Below are positions 23,822 through 33,614 of a stretch of 64,000 nt of DNA, in pieces. Origin of the DNA: Klebsiella pneumoniae (lineage in GTDB: Bacteria > Pseudomonadota > Gammaproteobacteria > Steroidobacterales > Steroidobacteraceae); assembly GCA_945873095.1 (NCBI GenBank), contig CAMCBU010000002.1, forward strand, positions 1 through 64,000, in the 5' to 3' direction. The notes beneath the pieces are model-generated. The model searched no databases and had not been told where the DNA came from. It saw only the letters and a program-made list of their open reading frames with translations. The first letter of the stretch is position 1, and every line of letters starts with the position of its first letter. The translations under genes and the position numbers were made by a program.

Positions 23822-24436
23822 ATGCGTGTTACTGATGATCGTTACCGTCGCGACCGCTCGCGTCTCGAACTCGCCCTGCGCCTCGTCAAACACGAGGCAC
23901 GCACCCAAACCATCAGACAGTGGACCGGCCTCAGCGATGACCGTGTTCGCAAACTGATCCGCTCCTACATTCGTCCCGGCGCAGCCATCCGTCGTCATCG
24001 TGGCAAGTCACCACAACAAGTCGGATTTTTTCTTCGATCTGCCCAACTCGACCACGACACCCACGTGCTCGCAGCGATGCTCGTGCTGTTCGGTGTTCTC
24101 CCGACACGACAACGCGGATCAGCGCCACGTCGCGCGGCGCCGATCCAACAAGGCAGGCTGCTCTGTGACGCCTTCGATGCGTACACGCGCATCGTCGACA
24201 ACGCCCGGATCGACTTCGAACGTGCGGCTTTCCTCGCCGACGCCTTGAGCACGGGCGATGAAATCCGTTTGCAATGGTGCGAGCACTGCGGCGGCGTCAA
24301 CGTGATCGAAGCGCTGCGCTTGCGCGAAGTCGAATGTCGCGCTTGCAGCGAGATGCTGCCGCCCCAGCGCCCTGGCAGAGCGGTACGCGCGACGACACGT
24401 CCGCCTGCTACACTGAGTCACCGAACAGGGCTCTGA
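23822..24436 (+). CDS. FlhC-family transcriptional activator-like protein
   Basis: ELALRLVKHEARTQTIRQWTGLSDDRVRKLIRSY..., CEHCGG-N14-CRAC paired CxxC like FlhC zinc site; no flhD visible. Confidence 0.65.
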   Translation: MRVTDDRYRRDRSRLELALRLVKHEARTQTIRQWTGLSDDRVRKLIRSYIRPGAAIRRHRGKSPQQVGFFLRSAQLDHDTHVLAAMLVLFGVLPTRQRGSAPRRAAPIQQGRLLCDAFDAYTRIVDNARIDFERAAFLADALSTGDEIRLQWCEHCGGVNVIEALRLREVECRACSEMLPPQRPGRAVRATTRPPATLSHRTGL

Positions 24437-24480
24437 ATTCGAACGAGGTCGTTTCCGTTTCAGTGCGCCCGGATCACGCC

Positions 24481-25386
24481 ATGCGCGCTTTGCCAGAACA
24501 CCGTCAAGCCAATTTCCTCGCAGGTCCCTACATCGACCGCCGCGCGCATTTGCGTGAGGTATCGAATTGGCAGGCTGAGGCGCGAGGGGATCCGCACGCA
24601 CGATTTTTATTGAGTCGGGGTACGACGCTGGCCGTCGATATGGATCCGCTGCGGGCGGCGTTCGTCGACCATCGTCATCCGCTCGTGCAACAAGCGGCGG
24701 ATTCGGCCATGGTTCTGCTCGGTTGGTTCGAAGAGAGCCGCTGCGTGCTGATCCAAATCGACGAGGCGTTCGCAGCACCGATCGAGATGCGTTTCGAGGA
24801 ACTGCGTCCGCTGGCCTCGGAACTTGATGCGGCGGAAGCCGGCTTGTTGGCGTATGCGCGTGCCTTGATCCATTGGCAAAAACGCCATCGTTACTGCGGT
24901 AGCTGCGGCGCGCCCAACGAAGCGCAACGCGGTGGCCATGTCATGCACTGCAGCAATGCGAGTTGCGGCGTCGATTGCTTCCCCAGAATCGACCCCGCCA
25001 TCATCGTGCTCGTCACCGACGGCGATCGGGCGTTGCTCGGCCGCCAAGCGTCTTGGGCCCCGCATCGCTATTCGACCATCGCGGGCTTCGTGGAACCCGG
25101 CGAGAGTCTCGAGGATGCCGTCGCACGTGAAGTGCTCGAAGAAACCAGCGTGGTCATCAGCCACTGCCGCTACCACTCATCGCAGCCCTGGCCGTTTCCC
25201 TCCTCGCTGATGCTCGGCTACTTGGCAACGGCCGTGCCGGGCTCCCCCGCGATAGCGGGCGATGAGCTCGAAGATGCTCGCTGGTTCAGCCGCGCGGATG
25301 TCCGCGACGGTCGCGCGATTCTGCCGCCCGTCACCTCCATCTCGCGACGCTTGATCATGCACTGGCTCGACGCCGAGTCACGCTGA
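24481..25386 (+). CDS. nudC: NAD(+) diphosphatase (NADH pyrophosphatase)
   Basis: Zn ribbon YCGSCGAPN...CSNASCGVDCFPRIDPAIIVLV; Nudix box GFVEPGESLEDAVAREVLEETSV; SQPWPFPSSLMLGY. Confidence 0.97.
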   Translation: MRALPEHRQANFLAGPYIDRRAHLREVSNWQAEARGDPHARFLLSRGTTLAVDMDPLRAAFVDHRHPLVQQAADSAMVLLGWFEESRCVLIQIDEAFAAPIEMRFEELRPLASELDAAEAGLLAYARALIHWQKRHRYCGSCGAPNEAQRGGHVMHCSNASCGVDCFPRIDPAIIVLVTDGDRALLGRQASWAPHRYSTIAGFVEPGESLEDAVAREVLEETSVVISHCRYHSSQPWPFPSSLMLGYLATAVPGSPAIAGDELEDARWFSRADVRDGRAILPPVTSISRRLIMHWLDAESR

Positions 25387-25406
25387 GTCGCGCGGAGTCA
25401 CGCCGC

Positions 25407-26198
25407 ATGTGTCTCGCCGCCGTCGCGTTCGACACGCACCCCCACTATCGCGCCGTGGTGGTGGCCAATCGGGACGAGTTCCACGCTCGAGCTGCCGCAC
25501 CGCTTGCGCTCTGGCACGATCGACCGAACATTTTGGCGGGCCGTGATCTGCAGGCGGGCGGCACTTGGCTGGGTCTCGAGCAGCGATCGCGCTTTGGTCT
25601 CGTGACCAACTTCCGCGAAGCTCTGAAAATGCCCGAGGCACCGACGCGCGGCGACCTCGTCCCCGCCTTTCTGACGAGTTCGGACTCGGCAGAATCGCAT
25701 CTCGATTCGCTGGCACGCCATGCGAGTCGCTATGCCGGCTTCAACCTGCTGCTGCACGATGGTGATGCGCTTTGGTATGCCAGTAACCGCGATGCCCAGT
25801 TCGCTCGGCGACTCTCCGCCGGCGTGCACGCACTGAGCAATCACGTGCTCGACACGCCTTGGCCCAAACTGCTGCGGCTGCGCGGCGCCTTGGCAGATTG
25901 GTCGAACGCCGGCGCGACGGATCCGGCTGCGCTTTGGCAGGCACTCGCTGATCGCGAACGCGCCCCGCTCGATCGCTTGCCCGATACCGGTATCGGCGCT
26001 GCGTGGGAGTCGATCCTCTCCTCACCCTTCGTACTCACCGAGGGTTACGGAACTCGTTGCTCCACCCTGCTGCTGCTTGATCGACTCGGAAACTGGTCGC
26101 TCGAAGAACGCCGCTACGACGCAGCGGGGCAGCCGGACGGGCAAATCCGCTGGCAAGCAACACGCGCCAAGTGGCCGCCCGAAGCAGCGAGTCTCTGA
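25407..26198 (+). CDS. NRDE-family protein (TANGO2-like)
   Basis: MCLAAVAFDTHPHYRAVVVANRDEFHARAAAPLALW. Confidence 0.95.
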   Translation: MCLAAVAFDTHPHYRAVVVANRDEFHARAAAPLALWHDRPNILAGRDLQAGGTWLGLEQRSRFGLVTNFREALKMPEAPTRGDLVPAFLTSSDSAESHLDSLARHASRYAGFNLLLHDGDALWYASNRDAQFARRLSAGVHALSNHVLDTPWPKLLRLRGALADWSNAGATDPAALWQALADRERAPLDRLPDTGIGAAWESILSSPFVLTEGYGTRCSTLLLLDRLGNWSLEERRYDAAGQPDGQIRWQATRAKWPPEAASL

Positions 26199-26215
26199 AG
26201 TAGAATCGGGGCACG

Positions 26216-28057
26216 ATGCTGCTCTCGTTCATCTCGAATAGTCGTCGTCGCGCGGCATGCGCCGGAGTGCTGGCGGCGCTATGGTCGGTGATGGTGAGCA
26301 ATCCCGCCCGCGCCGACATCGACATCCAGATCAATGGCGTGGAAGGCGAGCTCCGTCGCAACGTGCTCGCCTATCTCAGTCTCGAGCGCTACAAGGGTCG
26401 CGACGATCTCGATGCCAGTCTGGTCGAACGTCTGCAAGAGCGCGCCGTTCGCGAAGCGGCTGCCGCACTGCGCCCCTTCGGTTACTACGATGCCAAGGTC
26501 GAAGCCTTGGTCGACAAGATCGACGCAACGCGCTGGCGTGCTCGCCTGCAAATCGACACCGGTATTCCAGTCATGATGCAGGATGTGATCCTGCGCGTCG
26601 AAGGGCCCGGCGTCGAGCACCCCGCGTTTGCGGAAATACTGCGAGATCCACCGTTACGTATCGGTAGGCGACTCGATCACGCCGCCTACGACTCGATCAA
26701 AGATTCGCTGCGTCGTACCGCCGCGACGCTCGGTTTCGTCGAGGCGCAGCTGACGAGCAGCGAGCTGCGGGTCGACCCCGAGTTGAAAACCGCAACGGCT
26801 ACGCTGATTTTGCAAACCGGGCCTCGCTACAGCTTCGGCTCGACTCTCATCGAGCAACGCTCGTTGGACGAAAGCCTGTTGCGCCGTTATCTACGCTACG
26901 AAGACGGCTCACCCTACGACGCCACTCAACTGCTACGCACCCAGTTCGCGCTGGACGACAGTCAGTATTTCTCGGCGGTGGAGGTGCTCGCTGGCGAGCC
27001 CGATTCTCAAACTCGCCTTATTCCAGTCAGCATCCGCACCGAACCCAACCGGCGTAACCGATATTCAGCCGGTGTGGGATTCGCGACCGACAGCCGTGCG
27101 CGCGGCACACTCACTTGGGAGAATCGGCGACTCAACGACAAAGGGCATCGACTGCGGGCTGACGTGAAAGCCGCACAAGTCGAGCAGTCTTTCGAGGCGC
27201 GCTACCTCGTTCCCATCGGGGATCCCGCACTGGAAAAATTCACCACCGAGTGGCGCTACTCGCGCGATGAGCTGGGTGACCTCGACACGCGAACGACTCG
27301 ACTGCAGCCGTCGATCACGCAGGTGCGTGGCGACTGGCAACGGGTATTCTTTGCCTCACTGAGCCGAGTGCGCACGGCGACCGCCAATTCCGCTCGTACG
27401 ACCTCTCTCGATACCAGTGATACGCTCGTCATACCCGGGATCAGTCTTGCCTCGGTGCCTCGCGGGTATCTTGGTGAGGCGCTGTTCTCGCGAGGTCTGT
27501 TGGCTGAGCTGCGCGGCTCCACTCAAAATCTCGGCGCGCCCGACGACTATTTGCAATTACGTATCGAGGGCGAACGGGCATTCGACCTCGCACCCCAGTG
27601 GCACCTGTTTCTTCGCGGTCAAGTTGGGGCGACTTGGGTATCCGCAACGCAAAATCTGCCGGGCACCGAGCGCTTCTTTGCCGGCGGCGATCGGAGTGTG
27701 CGTGGCTTCGGCTACACCGATCTCTCACCAACCGATGAGCTGGGCGCGAAAGTCGGCGGTCGCCATCTGTTGACGGCCACTGCCGAAGTCATTCGCGATC
27801 TGCCGCGCAACTTCGGCATTGCGGCGTTCGTCGATGTGGGCAATGCCTTCGACAACTTCGGTGATCCACTGCAATATTCAGCCGGCATCGGGCTGCGACT
27901 GCGTTTACCCGTCGTCACTCTGGGGATCGACATCGCACAACCCTTGACCAATCCGGCTTGCCGCAGTCTCCGCCCCGACCCGCGCTGCAGCGTTGAGAGC
28001 GGCTTCGACAAGCCCTCCGGCCCGCGTTTGCACCTGAATTTCTCGCCGAAACTGTGA
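26216..28057 (+). CDS. tamA: Autotransporter assembly complex Omp85-family protein TamA
   Basis: POTRA domains then Omp85 barrel; FFAGGDRSVRGFGY motif; followed by tamB. Confidence 0.92.
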   Translation: MLLSFISNSRRRAACAGVLAALWSVMVSNPARADIDIQINGVEGELRRNVLAYLSLERYKGRDDLDASLVERLQERAVREAAAALRPFGYYDAKVEALVDKIDATRWRARLQIDTGIPVMMQDVILRVEGPGVEHPAFAEILRDPPLRIGRRLDHAAYDSIKDSLRRTAATLGFVEAQLTSSELRVDPELKTATATLILQTGPRYSFGSTLIEQRSLDESLLRRYLRYEDGSPYDATQLLRTQFALDDSQYFSAVEVLAGEPDSQTRLIPVSIRTEPNRRNRYSAGVGFATDSRARGTLTWENRRLNDKGHRLRADVKAAQVEQSFEARYLVPIGDPALEKFTTEWRYSRDELGDLDTRTTRLQPSITQVRGDWQRVFFASLSRVRTATANSARTTSLDTSDTLVIPGISLASVPRGYLGEALFSRGLLAELRGSTQNLGAPDDYLQLRIEGERAFDLAPQWHLFLRGQVGATWVSATQNLPGTERFFAGGDRSVRGFGYTDLSPTDELGAKVGGRHLLTATAEVIRDLPRNFGIAAFVDVGNAFDNFGDPLQYSAGIGLRLRLPVVTLGIDIAQPLTNPACRSLRPDPRCSVESGFDKPSGPRLHLNFSPKL

Positions 28058-28058
28058 T

Positions 28059-31000
28059 GTGCCGGTCGTGAAGCGTATCTCTGTCATCGCCGGTTTGATG
28101 TTGCTGTTGTTGCTCAGCCTGCCGGTGATCGCGCTATTCACGCTCGGGCACTCGGAGGCGGCGCTGCGCTACGCCGTCGCTCAACTGCCGACCAAAGCCG
28201 GCTCGTTGGAAAAGCTGCAGATCGACAACCTGCGTGGAACCTTGGCGGGTGGCTTTACCGTTGATCGCATCGTCATCGAGCATGACCTCGTCTATTTGCG
28301 TATCGACGGGATCCGCGCGCGAATCGAACTGCTGCCGCTGCTGTGGCAGACCATCGATGTCAGCAACGTCGAAGTTCGCGACCTCGAGATTGCGCCACAG
28401 CCGCGCAATCAGCCACCGCCCCTTGAAGCGAAACCGTTTCTCCCGCGACTGCTGACTCTCGAAGCACGTCAGACCCGAGTGCAATCGACCACCATCCGAC
28501 CACCCGCAGGATCGCCGGTGCTATTCAAAAACGTGACGGCCCACGGCACCATCCGCGAGCGTCGTATTTGGATCCGTGATGCCAAAGGTTCTCTCGGTAA
28601 CATCGAACTCGAGGCTGAGGGTGTTCTCAAAGCGGCGATGCCGCTTGGCCTCGAGGCGAAGGCCAAAGCGACGTTGGGATCGAGCCGAGGCCCGCGCTGG
28701 GTCGCGAGCGTCAGCACGGACGGAGATCTCGAGACCTTGCCGTTGCAGGGGGGGCTCGTCGAGCCCTTCATCGCTGAGCTCGATGCAGCCACCTTGCGCG
28801 CTCTGCCGCCGTGGAATCTGCGCGGCACCGCGAAAGTGTCGAAGCTCGATTTCACCCGCTTCGGTGGTTCCGCTTTTTTCGGTGATATTGCAGGCACACT
28901 CGCGCTCGAATTCGATTCGGCGGGATATCGTGCGAGCGGGTCGCTCGACTCGCCGAGTCTCGGTGCCGGCCCTTTTGATGTCGAGTTCGATGGCCGCTAC
29001 GCTCGCAACACCCTGCAAGCCCGAACGTTGACACTCGCACACCAGCCGAGCCGCCTGCGCGTCGACACCAGCGGCACCGTGACATTCGAAGCGGCCGGCA
29101 CGCGCCTCGCCCTCAGCGGACGCTGGCAAAATTTCCGCTGGCCCCTGCTCGGGAAAGACATCGCATTGCAGAGTGAGCGCGGCCTGTTCACCTTTCAAGG
29201 TATGGGCAGTTACGACGTTCGAACCGAAGCGGCCTTGCAGATCGGGGTGCTGCCGTCGATGCAGACCGTCATCGATGGATCGCTGCAACCCGGACGATTC
29301 GTTTTCACCAATAGCCGTTTTGATTTTCTCAAGGGCACGAGCCGCTTCTCTGGCGAACTCGGCTGGCGACCCGATTTGTCATGGAGAATCACTGGACAAG
29401 TCAAAGATATCGATCCCTCGGGTTGGCGAGCCGGTCTTGACGGCAAAGTCGATTTTTCACTGACTGCAGCGGGACGTACCGGCGGCAAGAATGCCGGTAT
29501 CGAGATCGACCTGCGCCAACTCGGCGGACGGCTGCGAGGGGCCACCGCCAGCGGTAGCGGAAAACTGCGCATTACCAAGGGCGACTATCGTTTCGACGCT
29601 GTCGATGTGAGCTTCGGCGGTTTTGATCTCGAGCTGAATGGTCTGTTGTCGGACACCCGACGTGATCTCGATTTTCGGGTCAAGGCGAATGATCTGGCCG
29701 TCGTCGCTCCTGGGGCGACAGGCAGTCTATCGGCGAGAGGCGTATTGCGCGGCACGCCTAACGCCATGCGGGTGCTGCTCGAAGCCGACGGCGACAACCT
29801 GAAACTACCGATGATGCAGATCGGCCGCTTGCGTGCTGCAATCGATGTCGACCCGCTGACCGACGCGTCGGCGCCGGCGTCGATCGATGTGACCCTGGCG
29901 GATACACAAGCGGCAGGCCGAGATATCGAACGGCTTGAGTTCAAGCTGCAAGGTTCGACGGCGACGCACCGCCTCACTCTCGATATCCGGGATCGCGAGG
30001 CGACGTTGCAGGCCCGTGGCGTCGGTTCGTTCGATGCGCAAACTTGGCAGCATCGCTGGGATCAGCTCGATCTCGATCTGCCCGCCGACATCGGACTCGC
30101 CGTAGTTGAGCCACTGACGGCGACTTTCACCATGAGCAGCGCCGATGTCGAGCCGTTCTGTTTGCGGGCTCGCAAGTCGAATGAGCTGACCGGCAGCGCC
30201 GAACTGTGTCTCGCAGCGGCATGGAGCGAAGGCGCATGGAACGCGCGCTTCGACATCGCGCGCCTGCCCATTGCGTCAGTCCTGCCGGAGCCTTGGCTCA
30301 AAGCGAGCTACGACGGCACGATCAGCGCCGCAGCCAGTATCGGCGCGCCCGCTGCGGGACCTCTACTCGGCACCCTGCGCGCCGACTTTCGCGATGCCCG
30401 ACTCAACTGGCTACGCGCGAGCGGCAAGCGCGACATCATTCCTTTGGGCTCGGGTTATCTCGATATCCGTTCATCGTCGGATGCCGTCATCGGTCTGCTG
30501 GATATCGCCGCCGGCGAGCGCGGGCGCGCCAGCGGTCAATTATTAGCGCTACGCGGTACCGGCACCTGGTCCGAGATGCCTCTGCAGGCGAAGCTGATCG
30601 CCGACTCGACCGCGCTCGGTTTATTGAATCTCTACGTGCCGGAAATCGATCGATCAGCGGGTGATCTGTCGATGGACTTCGACTTCAGCGGCACCGTCGG
30701 TGCTCCCCTCGTCAACGGCGTGTTACGACTCGAGCGGGGTGAGCTCGATTTCTACCAGATCAATCTCGCACTGCGTGACATCGATGCCGAAGCGCGCTTG
30801 CTCGACAATCGAATTAGCCTGCAATCCTCTGCGCGCGCCGGCAAGGGAACCATTCGTGCCGATGCCGATCTCGAATGGCGCAGATCGTTGCCCTTCGGAT
30901 CATTGCGAATTCAGGGTGCTGATCTTCCAATCATTGATCTTCCGGAAGCGCGGATCACGGCGACGCCGAAGCTGGAGTTCAAAGTCACGGGTCGCGATCT

Positions 31001-31829
31001 GCTCGCGACAGGCACCGTGTTGGTGCCGAGCGCTCGGCTAACGCCGGTCGATCTGACCGGCGCCGTCTCGACCTCGACCGACGAGATCATCGTCGGCGCC
31101 GAACCTGTCGACCCGGCGAGCTCGTTTCGGGTATCGAGTGACGTCAAGCTCACGCTCGGTGATCGTGTGACTGTCGACTCCTTCGGTCTCAGCGGCCGAG
31201 TCGCCGGTAATATCAATCTGCGCAGCACGCCCGATGGGATCAATCGCGGTAGCGGCGAGCTCGGGGTCGTCGAAGGAAAATACGCCGCTTTGGGGCGACG
31301 CCTGGACATCGAGCGCGGCCGGCTCATTTTTTCGGGTGGGCTCATCAACGACCCGGGTGTCGACATCAGAGCGACCAAAGAATTCCCGGATGTGAAGGCC
31401 GGTGTGAACGTGCGCGGGACGCTACGTGAGCCACGGATGAGCTTCTTCTCGGAACCGTCGTTACCGCAATCGCAAGTGGTGTCGCTAATTCTCGCAGGCG
31501 GCACTATCGAGGCGACTCAAGCGGGCGACTCGAGCTCCAGTGCCAGTCGAACCGCCCTCTTGGCGCAAGGCGGTGCAATCCTGGCGCAGCAGTTGGGGCA
31601 GCGCATCGGCATCGAAGACGTCGGCATCGAGCAGAACCTCGCGAATGAGACCTCGCTGGTCTTCGGCAAATATCTCTCGAGTCGGCTCTACGTCAGCTAC
31701 GGTATATCACTGGCCGAAACTTTGAACACTCTCAAGCTTCGTTACAGCATCAACGATCGTTGGACGGTGCGAACGGAAGCCGGCAAAGAAGTGAGTGCCG
31801 ATGTGGTCTACACGGTTGAGAAGCCGTGA
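28059..31829 (+). CDS. tamB: Translocation/assembly module TamB
   Basis: 1256 aa; N-terminal TM helix, C-terminal DUF490 (SRLYVSYGISLAETLNTLKLRYSINDRWTVRTEAG). Confidence 0.95.
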   Translation: MPVVKRISVIAGLMLLLLLSLPVIALFTLGHSEAALRYAVAQLPTKAGSLEKLQIDNLRGTLAGGFTVDRIVIEHDLVYLRIDGIRARIELLPLLWQTIDVSNVEVRDLEIAPQPRNQPPPLEAKPFLPRLLTLEARQTRVQSTTIRPPAGSPVLFKNVTAHGTIRERRIWIRDAKGSLGNIELEAEGVLKAAMPLGLEAKAKATLGSSRGPRWVASVSTDGDLETLPLQGGLVEPFIAELDAATLRALPPWNLRGTAKVSKLDFTRFGGSAFFGDIAGTLALEFDSAGYRASGSLDSPSLGAGPFDVEFDGRYARNTLQARTLTLAHQPSRLRVDTSGTVTFEAAGTRLALSGRWQNFRWPLLGKDIALQSERGLFTFQGMGSYDVRTEAALQIGVLPSMQTVIDGSLQPGRFVFTNSRFDFLKGTSRFSGELGWRPDLSWRITGQVKDIDPSGWRAGLDGKVDFSLTAAGRTGGKNAGIEIDLRQLGGRLRGATASGSGKLRITKGDYRFDAVDVSFGGFDLELNGLLSDTRRDLDFRVKANDLAVVAPGATGSLSARGVLRGTPNAMRVLLEADGDNLKLPMMQIGRLRAAIDVDPLTDASAPASIDVTLADTQAAGRDIERLEFKLQGSTATHRLTLDIRDREATLQARGVGSFDAQTWQHRWDQLDLDLPADIGLAVVEPLTATFTMSSADVEPFCLRARKSNELTGSAELCLAAAWSEGAWNARFDIARLPIASVLPEPWLKASYDGTISAAASIGAPAAGPLLGTLRADFRDARLNWLRASGKRDIIPLGSGYLDIRSSSDAVIGLLDIAAGERGRASGQLLALRGTGTWSEMPLQAKLIADSTALGLLNLYVPEIDRSAGDLSMDFDFSGTVGAPLVNGVLRLERGELDFYQINLALRDIDAEARLLDNRISLQSSARAGKGTIRADADLEWRRSLPFGSLRIQGADLPIIDLPEARITATPKLEFKVTGRDLLATGTVLVPSARLTPVDLTGAVSTSTDEIIVGAEPVDPASSFRVSSDVKLTLGDRVTVDSFGLSGRVAGNINLRSTPDGINRGSGELGVVEGKYAALGRRLDIERGRLIFSGGLINDPGVDIRATKEFPDVKAGVNVRGTLREPRMSFFSEPSLPQSQVVSLILAGGTIEATQAGDSSSSASRTALLAQGGAILAQQLGQRIGIEDVGIEQNLANETSLVFGKYLSSRLYVSYGISLAETLNTLKLRYSINDRWTVRTEAGKEVSADVVYTVEKP

Positions 31830-32464
31830 GCCGTCATCTCGCAATCCGACTGATGTCGGGCGTTTTCCTCGTGGTTTGGGGCGTGCTCGCTATTGCGCCC
31901 ATCGATCGAGCCACTTGGTGGCTCGAGAACGTGTTGATCTTCGCTGCAGTTGCCGCGCTGATCGCCATACGCAACGTATTGCCACTGTCGCTCCCGTCCT
32001 GCGTGCTGATTTTCGGATTTTTGACCATACACGCGATCGGTGCCCACTACACCTACTCATTGGTGCCGATCGCAGAGGTCACTGACTGGCTCGGATCGAG
32101 TCGTAATCACTATGACCGACTCGTACACTTTTGTTACGGACTATGCCTCGTGCTGCCACTTCGCGAGCTATTGATGCTGCACGCCAAGGTGCGGGGTTTT
32201 TGGAGTTACTTTTTACCGCTAGATCTCGTGATGTCGACGTCGTTGTTGTACGAATTGCTCGAATGGGCAGCAGCCATCCTCTTCGGCGGCGGGCTCGGCG
32301 CCACTTTCCTCGGCACGCAGGGCGACGAGTGGGACGCCCATCAAGATATGCTGATGGCCGCTGCGGGCGGTATCGTGGCAACGCTGCTGATCTGGTGGCG
32401 CAACCATCGCTGGCAGAGCGATATGACGCTAGCTTGGTTTCGGCACATCGGCCGCACTCGCTGA
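31826..32464 (+). CDS. DUF2238 membrane protein (YjdF-like)
   Basis: HYTYSLVPI...NHYDRLVHFCYGLCLVLPLREL...LLYELLEWAAAILFG...LGTQGDEWDAHQDM. Confidence 0.93.
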   Translation: MSRHLAIRLMSGVFLVVWGVLAIAPIDRATWWLENVLIFAAVAALIAIRNVLPLSLPSCVLIFGFLTIHAIGAHYTYSLVPIAEVTDWLGSSRNHYDRLVHFCYGLCLVLPLRELLMLHAKVRGFWSYFLPLDLVMSTSLLYELLEWAAAILFGGGLGATFLGTQGDEWDAHQDMLMAAAGGIVATLLIWWRNHRWQSDMTLAWFRHIGRTR

Positions 32465-32474
32465 TGCCAAAGAT

Positions 32475-32936
32475 ATGCCAAAGATATTGATCGTCTATGG
32501 CGGTCATCGTGGTGGGCGCACAGAGCAGTTGCGGCTGGCCTTGGCGGACGGAGCACGCGCCAGCGGTGAGTCGCTCGAGCTGCGTGAGCAACCCGCCTTG
32601 GCCGCAGACGCGACAGATCTGCTCTGGGCGGACGGCATCCTGCTCGCAACCCCCGAGCACTTTGCATATATGAGTGGGGCTCTGAAAGACTTTTTCGACC
32701 GCACCTTCTATGCGGTCGAGACGCACACCGTCGGTCGACCTTACGGCCTCGTCGTGAGTGCGGGCAACGAGGGCCAGGGAACCATCGGCGCGGTGCGCCG
32801 TATCGTCACCGGCTATCGGTGGAAGGAGATCGCCGAGCCTGTGTTGGTGGTGGGCGAACCCAAGCCGGCAGACATCGAGCGCTGCCGCGAACTCGGCGCG
32901 ACGCTGGTGGCAGGCCTCGCAGCTGGAATCTTTTGA
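32475..32936 (+). CDS. Flavodoxin / NAD(P)H-dependent FMN reductase-like protein
   Basis: KILIVYGGHRGGRTEQL...ILLATPEHFAYMSGALKDFFDRTF. Confidence 0.88.
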   Translation: MPKILIVYGGHRGGRTEQLRLALADGARASGESLELREQPALAADATDLLWADGILLATPEHFAYMSGALKDFFDRTFYAVETHTVGRPYGLVVSAGNEGQGTIGAVRRIVTGYRWKEIAEPVLVVGEPKPADIERCRELGATLVAGLAAGIF

Positions 32937-32942
32937 CGACTC

Positions 32943-33614
32943 TCAGCGACCGAGCGCTTTTTTGGCGATGGCCAGGTTCGGATCCAGCACGAGCGCCTTT
33001 TCGAATTCGGCACGGGCCGTTGCGACATCACCGGCATCTCGCGCACAACGACCGCTCCAGTAGTGAGCTTCGGCCGCGCCCCAATCCACTGGCGACTTGG
33101 ACGAGGATGGCGCGCCGTTCGGGTAGTTTGCAGCGAAGGCCTTGGTCGCTTCACGGATTCGAGCGCAACCCTTGCCTTTGTCGCCACCGACGAATTTCGG
33201 GCGGAAATAAAGGCCGAAACCATCCACGAGGATGACTCGCGGATTTTTCGGCGCCAAGCCGAGTGCCGCCTCGATGCTCTTGCCGCTACGCGAGCCGTTA
33301 CGGATCGCGGCCATTCCACCCAAGTTGGCAAGGTAGCCGTAGCAGGCCGATTGCAACGCCAAGGCCTCGAAGGATCGAGGCTGGCGTTTGATCAATGCAT
33401 CGAGCGTCGTGACACAGGCATCCCCTGCCCGCTTGGCATCACTGTCACGCTTGGCCAAGACGGCCTGTTGCAGCACGCGAAATTGCTGATAGGCCACAGC
33501 GTATTGAGGATCAGCAAGCGCGGCATCGGGCTCAGCACTCTGCGCCAACGCTGCCGCCATCGACAGAGCGACGACTACCAGAGATCGCCACCCGCGCAAG
33601 GCGATGACACTCAC
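32943..33614 (-). CDS. Exported TPR-like protein
   Basis: Signal-like N-terminus; C-terminal YWSGRCARDAGDVATARAEFEKALVLDPNLAIAKKAL; start at GTG 33614 (GTGA overlap). Confidence 0.7.
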   Translation of the reverse strand: MSVIALRGWRSLVVVALSMAAALAQSAEPDAALADPQYAVAYQQFRVLQQAVLAKRDSDAKRAGDACVTTLDALIKRQPRSFEALALQSACYGYLANLGGMAAIRNGSRSGKSIEAALGLAPKNPRVILVDGFGLYFRPKFVGGDKGKGCARIREATKAFAANYPNGAPSSSKSPVDWGAAEAHYWSGRCARDAGDVATARAEFEKALVLDPNLAIAKKALGR

